From Tetracentron sinense (lineage: Eukaryota; Streptophyta; Magnoliopsida; Trochodendrales; Trochodendraceae), in contig CM026567.1 in assembly GCA_015143295.1 (NCBI GenBank), positions 10,992,416 through 11,056,415 on the forward strand: a stretch of DNA of 64,000 bases, given 5' to 3'. Position numbers and translations under genes: made by a program. The notes beneath the pieces are model-generated. The model searched no databases. It was not told where the DNA came from and saw only the letters and a list, made by a program, of their open reading frames with translations. Each line of letters begins with the position of its first letter. Positions within the stretch are counted from its first letter, which is position 1. Below, piece after piece: positions 56,101 through 64,000 of the stretch.

Positions 56101-57645
56101 CTCTGGGAGGAGATTTTAAAAGTAACAAGCTGGCCAAATTTCTGCTTCCTGACATGGGTTATTCCTTCTTTTCTTGAGCCCATAGCTTTTCATTTTGTGT
56201 CTTTTTCTATGGCTTGGAATATCATTGTATAGCCTTGGTCTTCATTACATAGCTATTTTGGTAGGTCCATAATTTTCATTCAGTCTGTTGTACATTTTCC
56301 TGGGAACGAAATTCATCTATTACCTATTCAAAAAAAATATATATATATATATATATCATGGTGGAAAGAGACTCAAAAAACTATCGTGGACTGCATCAAC
56401 CATAACAAATCATCCCTTCATCAATTTGGTAATGGAAAGATCTGCTTAATACAAGCTATCTTCTCTCTTGCATGGTCTCCCACACCATTAGTGAAAATAA
56501 ACAAGTGCCCACTTCTTTAGTCTTTACCATGTGAATGCCAAATCGACAATTGGTTTGATGATCCCTATATAGTGCCTGATAAAACCTAACATATGCTCTT
56601 CTTGGATAGAGATTGACTGTATAACCTTAGTCATTAATGGCCTTTCTGAGTTGATTGCTAAACACGTCATGTCTCCGAGCTATGCTAGGCTATGATAGGT
56701 TTGCTAGGAATTTTTCCTTCACTTGTTATAATCTTCTTTGGCTTTATGGCCATCTTCACAATGTAACAAGTGTTTTTCTAGATGGTAATTAACCAGGACC
56801 CCCCCCCCCACACACACACACAAGAAAAAAAAAACTGTACATCCTTTTTCTTATAAATAACTAGGGTCCTACCAAAACCCCATTGGCCAGTAGTGTGTTA
56901 TTTAAAAAAAAAACAAAAACAAAAAAACACTAAAAAGAGCCTAACAATTAAAAAAATTAAGAGTGATACATCTTCAATTTCCCACGCACAGAAATCAGAT
57001 ATCAGCTCCTATTATAAAATATTTTAATATTAATGACAGGAAAGGAATGGAAGAAGAAAGTGGTACTATCAACTATTAAGAAGCTTCATAACATTCAGAA
57101 GTCAAGAGACAAAAATTGTCTCAACTTGGTATAACTATAACAACAAACAGAGAATTTAGGTTCTTGAAGACCTCTTTTAATTCCCTGGTCAAAATTATTC
57201 AGTCCAACCAAAATTTAAAGCTATGTCCAACTTTTTCTTATGGCATTCATGATCAAAGTGGAACTTGTAATAAGAGTGGAACATGTAGCGACATAATAAC
57301 ATATTATCAAATTTGAGAGGATAAAATCAATTAACGCAAGCACTGTATGCATCTGCAAGGAAAAGATATAAGAAATTAAAAATTCAGAATATGCATAAAT
57401 TAATGTATAGGAACTTACACTTTAAGCCTCATGCCTAAATCCTGCAGAAATGTGCAGTAAGACTTGCGTAAATAAGTCTCTTTCTTCAGGTCAATACCAT
57501 CTCTTCTAGATGAAGAATTTTCTTCTATTTCCTTTCTTGATAAATACCAGCGGCCAATTTCTTCTGGCTTGTCATGAAAAATGCTGTAAGGCCCACTTTC
57601 GAGCATTCCATGATGCGATGGATCCCCAGGTAGCAAACCAGCCAT
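42489..57645 (-). CDS. CYCT1: cyclin T (CYCT1-type), whole coding span
   Basis: Regulatory cyclin that binds CDK9-type kinases (CDKC in plants) to form P-TEFb, which phosphorylates the RNA polymerase II C-terminal domain in the nucleus. Six coding exons (57645-57419, 46091-46010, 45170-45036, 44427-44252, 44146-43995, 43579-42489) join in frame at GT-AG sites to 621 codons, 620 residues, slightly longer than the usual 540-590. The N-terminal two-repeat cyclin box spans about residues 27-270; the C-terminus is a Ser/Asp/Lys-rich, His-rich tail typical of CYCT1;4/1;5. The first coding intron is 11.3 kb and full of mobile and gene fragments. A 5' non-coding exon is likely (acceptor TATATCAG before 57662). 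The paralogue number is not determined. Confidence 0.95.
43995..44146 (-). CDS. CYCT1: cyclin T exon 5
   Basis: 152 bp. [47 protein letters not shown]. Second cyclin fold. Donor G|GTCAGT. Gln replaces the common Lys in FKPHHIA. Confidence 0.95.
44252..44427 (-). CDS. CYCT1: cyclin T exon 4
   Basis: 176 bp. [49 protein letters not shown]. End of the first and start of the second cyclin fold. Donor GG|GTATGA. Confidence 0.95.
44428..45035 (-). other. cyclin T intron 3
   Basis: 608-bp intron with GT-AG ends. It has a repeated GAAAGCACCATAAGGA motif (44646, 44992, 45013) and a poly-G run at 44614-44623. No gene inside. Confidence 0.8.
45036..45170 (-). CDS. CYCT1: cyclin T exon 3
   Basis: 135 bp, 45 codons. 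[20 protein letters not shown], then [20 protein letters not shown]. Acceptor TTTGCAG, donor AAG|GTACTA. The LAGKVEE motif is diagnostic of T/K-type cyclins, with the Lys and Glu that contact the kinase. Confidence 0.95.
46010..46091 (-). CDS. CYCT1: cyclin T exon 2
   Basis: 82 bp. Acceptor AATGCAG; reads [20 protein letters not shown] then HAKNDRR; donor GTGAGG. Phase fits exon 1 (split Val codon). The motif AIIFCHRFF is a cyclin-box helix. Confidence 0.95.
46272..46340. repeat. (TA)n microsatellite
   Basis: About 34 TA units without interruption. Confidence 0.98.
46590..46990. repeat. degenerate about 95-bp minisatellite
   Basis: Repeated blocks of CTTGACCAAAACCCTGAC, then GAGCAACnnCGATGATGACG, and GGCAAAATGTGAATT. 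It includes a short CCCTAACCCTAA, too short to be telomeric. Confidence 0.65.
47036..47190. repeat. ACTCG-rich array
   Basis: Many ACTCG/CGAGT pentamers (ACTCGAGTGAGTCGGGCCGA and similar). A related stretch is at 49216-49296, and a short one at 53245-53272. Confidence 0.6.
47424..47478. repeat. (TA)n microsatellite
   Basis: About 27 TA units. Confidence 0.98.
47543..47612. repeat. dispersed repeat, copy 1
   Basis: ATCATTCTACTAATAAAAGT and ACAAGGAGTATGC, then a diverged ...TAAATACCCTT. Copy 2 at 49308-49376. Each copy follows a (TA)n tract and an ACTCG array, as though all three form one element. Confidence 0.6.
48380..48490 (+). pseudogene. GDP-mannose pyrophosphorylase exon fragment
   Basis: Reads [20 protein letters not shown] then [17 protein letters not shown], the N-terminal nucleotidyltransferase signature of plant mannose-1-phosphate guanylyltransferase (CYT1). 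The exon ends at CATCAG|GT as in intact plant genes, and it begins a few bases after an AACAG acceptor-like site, so it is a genomic (not retrocopied) fragment. GMRLRPLA replaces the near-invariant GTRLRPLT, and no further exon follows in 48490-50200, so it is taken as non-functional. It lies antisense inside cyclin T intron 1. Confidence 0.8.
49196..49376. repeat. (TA)n + ACTCG array + dispersed repeat, copy 2
   Basis: (TA) at 49198-49215, ACTCG/CGAGT cluster at 49222-49292, (TA) at 49294-49308, then the TCATTCTACTAATAAAAGTA repeat. Same order as at 47036-47612. Confidence 0.6.
50132..50170. repeat. (CT)n microsatellite
   Basis: About 17 CT units followed by TATCTCTC. Confidence 0.98.
50260..50789 (-). 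pseudogene. PPR protein gene fragment, internally deleted
   Basis: Minus-strand text [20 protein letters not shown], then in another frame [20 protein letters not shown] and AYAFSSKPI, is the N-terminal end of a PLS-type pentatricopeptide protein (normally 450-800 aa, organelle RNA editing). It then jumps to a C-terminal piece, [20 protein letters not shown] and [20 protein letters not shown]. Frameshifts and loss of the middle make it non-coding. It lies inside cyclin T intron 1. Confidence 0.85.
51186..51535. repeat. AT-rich direct repeat, two diverged copies
   Basis: TATACTATTTATAA, TTGTAAATGAATTATTTT and ATAAATGAACAATTATAGTA occur at 51186-51340 and again at 51350-51530. No ends or coding capacity. 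Confidence 0.65.
53588..54007. mobile_element. MITE with long terminal inverted repeats
   Basis: About 420 bp. The left arm GTGAGCCATGCTCATTAAAG plus CCTTTAATAAG and the right arm read inward (ATGAGCCACACTCATAAAG, CCTTTAATGAG) match. Similarity continues for about 120 bp (GACATGTGG/GACACGTG, GGGCCTCCCAAGAGACAC/GGGTCCATCGGGAGACAC). No transposase. The exact ends and target duplication are uncertain; Mutator-like structure is a guess. Confidence 0.7.
54063..54200. repeat. direct duplication with TA tract
   Basis: AAATATTTAAAAAAA then AGTTGTTCGAGTTTTAGGAG and TCATTAC occurs twice (about 54071-54114 and 54158-54201), separated by a (TA)n run. Confidence 0.85.
54290..56350 (+). pseudogene. L1-type LINE remnant
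   Basis: A decayed non-LTR retrotransposon ORF2. Reverse transcriptase pieces include [32 protein letters not shown] and [14 protein letters not shown] (54583-54855). The zinc-binding C-terminal part is near 55900-55960 ([16 protein letters not shown]). It ends with an A-rich/(TA)n tail at 56330-56356. Many stops and frameshifts. It is 5'-truncated and lies inside cyclin T intron 1. Confidence 0.8.
54998..55100. repeat. repeat shared with the right edge of the window
   Basis: ACATCTAACCAATATTCCCA, AAAGCCGC, CTAGTAGGAGC, AGATTAAATTC and CCAGATCCAGGCTCTCGG recur at 63908-64000 with few differences, next to a second LINE fragment in a different part of its ORF. Confidence 0.85.
57419..57645 (-). 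CDS. CYCT1: cyclin T exon 1
   Basis: ATG at 57645; [13 protein letters not shown], then [20 protein letters not shown] and [20 protein letters not shown], the start of the cyclin box. Donor GT|GTAAGTT after 57419. Upstream ATG codons in the same open frame belong to the leader. Confidence 0.93.
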
Positions 57646-57840
57646 ATGTATCTCTTCGAAGACTGATATAATAAACAAAATATCTAGTAGTGTTAGATAT
57701 CTTTATCCTTGACAGATGTAGGATTACATCACCCTCATCTAGCAAGATAAGTTGCATAGGACCGTATTAATATCATTTAGTACAGATGTCACGCACAATG
57801 ACATGTACAAAGAAAATCTAGCAATGCATCCATATGTTTT

Positions 57841-57995
57841 ACATCCTACTGTAAGCTTCAATATCCAGTTCAATAATATATGTGTGTGTGTGTGTTTATA
57901 TACCTTATACCCTACTGTAAACTTCATTATCCAGTTGAATAATATGCATATATATATATGTATGTGTGTGTGTGTGTGTGTGTGCATGCGAGTGA
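57841..57995. repeat. duplicated segment with (TG)n and (TA)n
   Basis: CCTACTGTAA(A/G)CTTCA(A/T)TATCCAGTT(C/G)AATAATAT occurs at 57845-57881 and 57911-57946, each followed by TA/TG microsatellite (TG tracts 57882-57894, 57964-57983). It lies upstream of cyclin T exon 1. Confidence 0.85.
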
Positions 57996-58049
57996 GTTTA
58001 TACACCAAAATGCTGGAGTGCAGAAGTCATCAAAACAGATAGCAGTTAC

Positions 58050-59100
58050 ATACGAAGACAATAATCAACATGAGACTCATAATCATCTTAGTCAGATATT
58101 GTTAGGAATTTTCTAGCTGCAGATTCCACCTTGTGCTTGATCATAAGATCAATAACCTATTACTTTAACTATAGTTAAGCTCTGGATAAGTAACCAACAG
58201 AAAACCTTTTTAGCACCCCAAAAGGGAAGCCTGTTTTTCTTTTGAAGAGAGAATCTACTACGAAGAGTACTGTACATATGGGATACATCAAGGATGAGGT
58301 GGAATTCAGGCAATAGTCCCATATATTATAACTGGATGCTAGAGGCATTAGTACTAGCTAATCTACCTGAATGGGATTAGTACAGGCACATAGTCCCAAA
58401 GCACATGAATACTTCGGGAATTAATCGTTCGACGAAAGAGTCGGGTTACTATTCGGGATTTTTTGAAAAAAATCAAAGAACTTGATAACTATGCTCTGAA
58501 TCATCTTTGAATCCAAGATCAATTGAAATGAAGAAAGTGAATTTTGGTTTCATCCTACATGGATGAGTATAATTATGGAGTGTTTCTCAACTCCAGTTTT
58601 CAAAATTCTACTCAATGGCTCTCTAATTGATCCAACTCTTTTAGAAGGCTACGAGAAGGGAATTTCCTTTCCTTTAATCTTTACATTACTTGCATGGAGG
58701 TCCTTGCTTACTCATCTTGAGTAAAATTACTTTTAAAGATCTGAAGGCAATCAAGATCTCTCGAGGATCCCAGAACTTTCTCACTTGCTCTTTATAGACA
58801 ATAGCATCTTCTTTGCTAGCCTTTCATAGCAATTATATCTAAAATACAATGTTAATCATTTATGCTCCATCTCACATGAAAAAACAGCCTTTGAAATAAA
58901 TCTTGATACCTTCGTCTAATGTTCCTCGTCAATCATCATCTTGTTCACATTTTAGCTAGGAACCCAAGTGCTAAAACCCTCATCTCACGCACTTAAGGAA
59001 GTATCTTAAATACCTCTCATCCAAAGTCAGGTTTCTAACTTACTCATCAAGAAAAAAGAGTCGGGTTTCTAAGGGGACGTTTCGCATCGTTCCAGATGAG
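58050..59100. other. stretch without recognised feature
   Basis: Probably upstream intron or leader of cyclin T. No ORF with a known motif, no clear repeat. Confidence 0.4.
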
Positions 59101-59106
59101 AAACTG

Positions 59107-59540
59107 ATTCTAAAAACGGAACATTCTGAAATTTTTAAAACAGTTATGTACTTAGAACACATTTGGATGCAATTAGACAGATTTTGTTCCGGGGAACAGA
59201 ATTGACAGAATCTTGTTTGGATGGAAAAAAAAAAAACAGAATCACTTATATATATATTACAGATGGATTAAATAATAGGAAAATAATAATCATACTCTCA
59301 CAATCCCTGGTCTCACCCTTTTTAGATAATTCTAAAAACGGAACGGTCAGAAAATTTTGAAACAGTTCTGTACTTGGAACCCATTTGGATGCAATCAGCC
59401 AGATTCTGTTCCAACGACAGAATCTCGTTTCGATGGGAAAAAAAACAGAATCACTTATATATATTACAAATGGATTAAATAATAGGAAAATAATAATCAT
59501 ACTCTCACAATCCCTAGTCTCACTCTTTTTAGATACTATA
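59107..59540. repeat. 222-bp tandem duplication
   Basis: ATTCTAAAAACGGAAC... ...CTCTCACAATCCCTGGTCTC occurs at 59107-59328 and 59329-59540, about 90 percent alike by eye. GTTCCG-rich parts resemble 61320-61430. Confidence 0.9.
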
Positions 59541-60659
59541 ACAAATAATTTTGAATAATCTTACTTGTGGGCCCCACACACAAAATCATTTGTTTAATTA
59601 TCAGAAAATGGTCAATTATAAATGACCAGTACATATGCTTATAAATCACAAATTATCTATGATTATCATTTGGGAATGCTCCAAGTTGATTGCCATATGT
59701 ATTTTGACCATTCAAGAGAAATAGACAAATAGAATGGTTACGACTATCCAATTGGTTTTTTTCCAATAAAGAGCTTGTAGTTTAGAGCTACATGACAACC
59801 TACCATCATAGAGTGACAATTGCATGGCTATGCCGCTTTTAGACTGGTTTTTGAATTGTTCATCCTCATGTGACTGGTTTTTTGAATTGTTCATCTCCCT
59901 GTGGTCATGGTTTGGAATATCTCAATAGCTGAATAGCCCAGTTTTTTGCTCCCTGTGGTTGAGTGGGAAACCCTCAAGTGAACACACGACCACAATAGAA
60001 TTGATCAATCAATAACCCAGAAAAACACTGGAAATCCAGAGCTTCTGTACTGGATTCTTACACAATTACAATTGTTTTAAAGGCTGTATTTTTTGTGATT
60101 GAACCTAGAAGGCAGCTTCATTCCATTGCAATAGGACACGGTGGAGTTGAATGAGTTTTATGAAAGTGGACTCATTAGCATTTCTGCTAAGGCGGGTGAG
60201 TTTGAAAATGCACACAGGTGTTTGATCAAAATCAGGATAGGAAGTGAAGTACCAACAGACTTGTTTCTTGTTCCATGATTTCCCGTAAACAAACTACTTT
60301 TATCTCTCCCAACAACAAAAACAAACCAATACATACTGAACTTGGTTTGACATAAATAAGCTGTAATTGACATGTAAAACAGTATGACTGATGATACCTA
60401 ATAACCAATCACAGTCTATATGCAATCAAATATGGCTTGGGTTCAAAACAGGCTTACCTTATGTAATATTTACCTTATGTATATACAATCACAGTCTAAA
60501 TTAACTTATGCCATCCCATTGCATCCTTATATCACCAGATGAAAACAAGTAATATTTACAAACCATATGATATTTCCAATTAAATCAATAAAGAACAGGA
60601 CAGGACAGAGAACCACATGCGGATACACAATTCTGCTAGGGTTCTTGGAATGCCATCAT

Positions 60660-60970
60660 TCGGTTCTTGATCGATCACAGATCTGGAAGAAGAACCCAAA
60701 AAAAATTCTTTCACAGTTCTGGAAGAGGAACTCCCAAAAAAAAAAAATCTGATTGAGATCTAGAAGAGGAACCTCCCAAAAAATTGATTGATCACAGATC
60801 TGGAAGAGGAACCCCCAATAAAATTGATTCATCACAGATCTGGAATAAGAACCCCAAAAAAAAATCATTTGCAGATCTAGAAGATGAACCCAAAAATATA
60901 TTGATCGATCACAGATCTAGAAGAAGAACCAAAAAAATCCTTCGTAGATCTGGAAGAAAATCTGTTCACT
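60660..60970 (-). repeat. 45-bp tandem repeats with acceptor-like sequence
   Basis: Seven or eight diverged units. On the minus strand each reads T-rich run, GGGTTC(C/T)TCTTCCAG, ATCTGTGATCGATC. Each unit thus carries a polypyrimidine tract followed by CAG. They lie between the likely promoter of cyclin T (about 61200) and its first coding exon. Confidence 0.75.
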
Positions 60971-61059
60971 AAATACAAAAGAGAAAAAGAAATGTAGTAT
61001 TCCATGTAGGAAGAGGAAACAAAAAAAAAGGATCGATCAAAATCTATCAAAGATCTGGA

Positions 61060-61310
61060 CTCATCATCGTTGTTCATGCATAGGAGATCCGAACAACGGG
61101 AAAAAAAAAATCGAAAAAGAGAAGAAAAAAGTGAGAGGAAAGAGAAGAGTATCTCTTCATCGCCATCCAGGGACGTTACCGGCGCTGCAATCATCGCCGG
61201 CGTTCCAGTTGTCTCTGCATTTCGTAGCTCAGACCTCTCCCCCTTTCACCCCCGGGTGCTCAATTCTCCCACGAACAATAGAAGAGAGAGAGAGAGAATG
61301 CTTTTTGGTT
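61060..61310 (-). promoter_or_regulatory. possible 5' UTR/promoter region of cyclin T
   Basis: Minus-strand (CT)n (61281-61300), GC-richer leader-like sequence and a T-rich run, unlike the AT-rich surroundings. A short open frame (61194-60877) has no known motif. Linked to cyclin T only by position and by an acceptor-like TATATCAG upstream of its ATG exon. Confidence 0.3.
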
Positions 61311-61694
61311 TTTTATCGGGAATACTCAGGAACGAGTTTTGCCCAACGGTCCATTCCGTTCCTAAAAGCTACTTTTTTACGTTCCGAGAAAATCATTCCG
61401 ATTTTGTTCCGTTTCAAGCATCAATCGGAGAGACACCTTATAACAAATGCGTTTCGAGAAATGGAACCAGAAATCATTCGGCGAGAACGATACCAAAATA
61501 TTTGAGAAATCCTATTCCAAAGTATTTGACTCAACCTACTCCAATTCTCAAAAGAGAATTAAAAACAATTTCTAAAATAAACAGACAGCCAAAATTAGAC
61601 AAAATCTAATAATTATAAAAATCCTACTACTAACTATTATTTATTTAAGCCACTAAGCAATAGTTAAGGGTTAAATTAAAATAAAAGGCCACCC

Positions 61695-62054
61695 ATGCTA
61701 GCCGAAATTATGAATGAGCCCTCCTCTGATGAAGTGGTTCATAAGGATGTGTTTGGATTAGCCCTAAATCCTCCTAAGGCTAGCCTAAACCCCTTAATGG
61801 ACTATGGATCATTGGAGCCATTAAATGAGAAGGCCGTAGCTGCTCCTGCATCACTTGCTAATCTGTATGGCCGTATGGAAGGAATGACCATGAATATCAA
61901 ACCTGATCAACAAAGAATCAAGAGAATGGAATGGGATCTCAGTTTGTTGAAAATTTCTCCCCTAAATGAAATCATCGAAAAAGTCAAAGCCACTATCTCT
62001 AACAACCTGGATGTTTCCAATGAGATAATATGGGCCATACATCAGTCCAGGTGA
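61695..62054 (+). CDS. unrecognised 119-aa ORF
   Basis: Opens MLAEIMNEPSSDEVVHKDVF. Mixed charged protein with a heptad-like stretch (RRIKRMEWDLSLLK region, residues 74-87). No family recognised. It is next to LINE fragments and may be part of an ORF1/ORF2 spacer of a LINE. Low confidence that it is expressed. Confidence 0.25.
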   Translation: MLAEIMNEPSSDEVVHKDVFGLALNPPKASLNPLMDYGSLEPLNEKAVAAPASLANLYGRMEGMTMNIKPDQQRIKRMEWDLSLLKISPLNEIIEKVKATISNNLDVSNEIIWAIHQSR

Positions 62055-62229
62055 GTCATGATCAGATATTCTATGACTTATCTCGCGAAAAGGGAGAGGC
62101 CCTTATTCCATGGAGGTCCTCTTTGGCAAAATTATGGAGATCATCCACTTCAGATAAGATTAGAAGCTTCCTATGGATTTTGTCCCTAACAGAAATTATT
62201 GAATTCCCTGTATGCTTCTTCTCTTAAAT

Positions 62230-62750
62230 AAAAAACTGTATGCAGATCCTCTACACCCATGCTGGGGGGCAGAAGAAGAAAGAAAACAAGCACCTGTTCA
62301 TCGAATTTGTTTCTCAAAGGAGATTTGGAGACTGATCAATAAGTATTTGGGTTGGGCTCCAAGTTGATAATCCATCAATTTGCTTGCTCACTCACACCCT
62401 TGAAGATGGGTCATGAACTCATGATTGCATCAATGTAAAGTTTTGGAAATCCCTCCTTGGTCAAATCCCATGGCAAAGCAGAGGAACTGCAGGATCTTTA
62501 CTAACTTATCCTTGATCTTGCCAGTTGCCAATCTTACAGCATTGGAAATTGTTGGAGCTTGGAAGCATAGACAACTCTCCATAAACAAAATAAATGAGTG
62601 TGCTACTCATAATAAGGAGGAAATTTGTGTGAGAAGGCTCCCTTCTACTTCTAGTGAATTTACGGAAGCTTAGACAACTCTCCATAAGCAAAATGAGAAG
62701 TTGTAACGAGGAAATTTATGTCAGATGGCTCCCTTCTACTGATTGATCTT
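62230..62750 (+). pseudogene. LINE 3' region fragment
   Basis: The text KHLFIEFV... then EIWRLINKYLGWAPS in shifting frames resembles the zinc-binding end of LINE reverse transcriptase. It is followed by two diverged copies of GACAACTCTCCATAA(A/G)CAAAAT... (62571 and 62673). Confidence 0.5.
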
Positions 62751-62976
62751 TCAAACTTAACTATGATGGATCTGATATCATGAATTCAGCCCACTCTTTG
62801 ACTTACCCTTGTGTCTGTAGGGAAAATTCCGAGTAGGTTGGTGCGGACAGCCAAAGGAACTAGTCCTTGCCTCAAAGGGTTTGGGACACCCCCCATTACC
62901 AAAGATAAAAGTGTCACGAGTCAGAGCCGGAAAGTGTGAGATCTTGTGACATATCGAATTTGAGAAGGCTTATATG

Positions 62977-63452
62977 CAGTGTTTTAAAAAGCATGTGAGG
63001 CTTACGCCTCAAGGCTCGTCTCGGGGCAAGGCTTAAGGAAAACGCCTTGAGGCTCAACCATGAAGCATAAACTCCATGAGGCACACGCCCCATGCCTTGA
63101 AGCTCACTTTATGCCTTTGATGTACATCTCATACCCTAACTAAAAGTAGGTTTCTAGTCACAATTGAGTTTGTTATTTGTTTCAACTAATTTGTATAGTA
63201 TTTCCTATGTGTATGCGTGCGCCCACACGAACACACAATGTACACAAATAAATAAATATATATATATGTATCTCTCTATATATATATACTATAATCTCTC
63301 ATTAAATTTTTGAACATTTTTGCAATTTTTCTTATTTTTTATTTATTTGTTAAAACGAGAGAGTGTGAAGCTTTCTTGTGAGGCTTACGCCTCACGCATC
63401 TTAAGGTCCTAACACCTCGCCTCGCCTCACGCGTTCGCGTTTTAAAACATTG
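62977..63452. mobile_element. hAT-type MITE
   Basis: 476 bp with terminal inverted repeats CAGTGTTTTAAAA and TTTTAAAACATTG (one mismatch), flanked by a perfect 8-bp duplication CTTATATG (62969-62976, 63453-63460). The subterminal parts repeat GAGGCTTACGCCTCA. No transposase. It sits in a LINE fragment. Confidence 0.9.
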
Positions 63453-63460
63453 CTTATATG

Positions 63461-63907
63461 CTAGCTTGCACAGGCTTTCATAGTAGATGATTAGGGCAAG
63501 GCTGCCTCCTGCATATCTTGTAGGGGAGGTCATAAGCAGGATGATGGGGAAGGCGTAAGAGGGCTCATAGGGGGTTTTGATGCAAGACCATACAGGTCGT
63601 TGATCACACATCTTCAATATAGAGAGCAAATTAATCTTTTTGGATGCTTCCACAGAGCGGGTCTCAAATGCATTAATTGATTTTAAGTGTTTTGAAGCAG
63701 CATTCGGGCTGCACATTAATCTTAGTTAAAGCACTCTAATCGAATTGGAGAAACAGATGATGGTCTGTTTGACGACTATGATTGTGTGTTGGGATGCCAT
63801 TTAGGCAAGTTCCCCACGAAACATCATGGTCTTCTGCTTGGCTCAAGAATTCTAGCCCAAAGTATATGGAACCTGATAGTGAAGAAGGTGGAAAGAATGT
63901 GATGCAG
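63461..63907 (+). pseudogene. LINE reverse transcriptase fragment
   Basis: Shifted frames give pieces like CFEAAFGLHINLS (near 63690-63730) and the following ...LIVKKVERM region, homologous to the LINE part at 54600-54840. It joins the shared repeat at 63908. Confidence 0.7.
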
Positions 63908-64000
63908 GACATCTAACCAATACTCCCAAAAGCCGCGACTAGTAGGAGCGAAAGATTAAATTCCTTTATCTTATAGCCTAGATCCAAGCTCTCGGACGAA
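63908..64000. repeat. shared repeat, second copy, cut by the window edge
   Basis: See 54998-55100. Begins GACATCTAACCAATACTCCC and ends ...CTCTCGGACGAA at base 64000. Confidence 0.85.

Larger units (their letters stand above)
46092..57418 (-). other. cyclin T intron 1, 11.3 kb
   Basis: GTAAGTT at 57418 and GCAG at 46092. It contains simple repeats, ACTCG arrays, a GDP-mannose pyrophosphorylase exon fragment on the plus strand, a PPR fragment, a long-TIR MITE and an L1 remnant. None is connected to the cyclin frame. Confidence 0.85.

Noticed and set aside
57752..58042. Cys/Val-rich ORF
   Set aside because: Produced by (TG)n translation, not a protein gene.
60877..61194. Minus-strand ORF starting MIAAPVTSLDGDEE as a separate gene
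   Set aside because: It becomes low-complexity Phe/Ser-rich and overlaps the tandem repeats. More likely leader or intron of cyclin T.

Overview
This is nuclear DNA from a flowering plant. The left two thirds (1-39437) is a nest of LTR retrotransposons, and the right third (about 42480-61300) holds one real host gene, a minus-strand cyclin T gene with six coding exons. Plant origin is shown by a typical plant CYCT protein, Tekay/Del-type Ty3/gypsy chromoviruses, Ty1/copia elements primed by initiator tRNA-Met, L1-type LINEs, MITEs and a PPR fragment. The species cannot be fixed from the window.

Left block. The oldest layer is a decayed minus-strand Ty1/copia element (B2). Its 5' LTR is 24471-25824 and its body is cut into pieces at 22873-24406, 19024-19337, 15054-16183 and 7131-7202. 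Four insertions split it: a plus-strand solo LTR S2 (19338-22872, target duplication TTTCA), a plus-strand solo LTR S1 (16184-19023, TTATT), a minus-strand Ty3/gypsy element A2 (7203-15053, TAAAT), and a second copia element B1 (LTR 5620-7130). B1 is itself split at 4128 by a second gypsy element, A1, which runs off the left edge. Separately, solo LTR N (28825-39437, CATCG) is split by a nearly complete chromovirus C (30009-38740) in the opposite orientation.

The gypsy LTRs share an unusual organisation. In order they carry a conserved U3 block, an array of short CG-rich palindromes just upstream of a TATA box, a donor-like AAG|GT, a family-specific minisatellite, a short hairpin with a compensatory base change, an acceptor-like YAG|GT, and a small acidic reading frame whose core (Pro-Trp-Val-Glu-Glu-Glu-Tyr) varies only at third codon positions among the families here. 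All three gag-pol units also carry a GT...AG spacer of 138 or 144 bp, a multiple of three, exactly between gag and protease. This points to a splicing-based gag/pol strategy and an LTR-encoded micropeptide. Both are inferences from comparing the copies in this window.

Right block. The cyclin T gene runs 57645 to 42489 and predicts 620 residues. Its first coding intron is 11.3 kb and holds a GDP-mannose pyrophosphorylase exon fragment, a broken PPR gene, a long-TIR MITE, an L1 remnant and several simple repeats. From about 61700 to the right edge are degenerate LINE pieces and a hAT-type MITE with an 8-bp target duplication.
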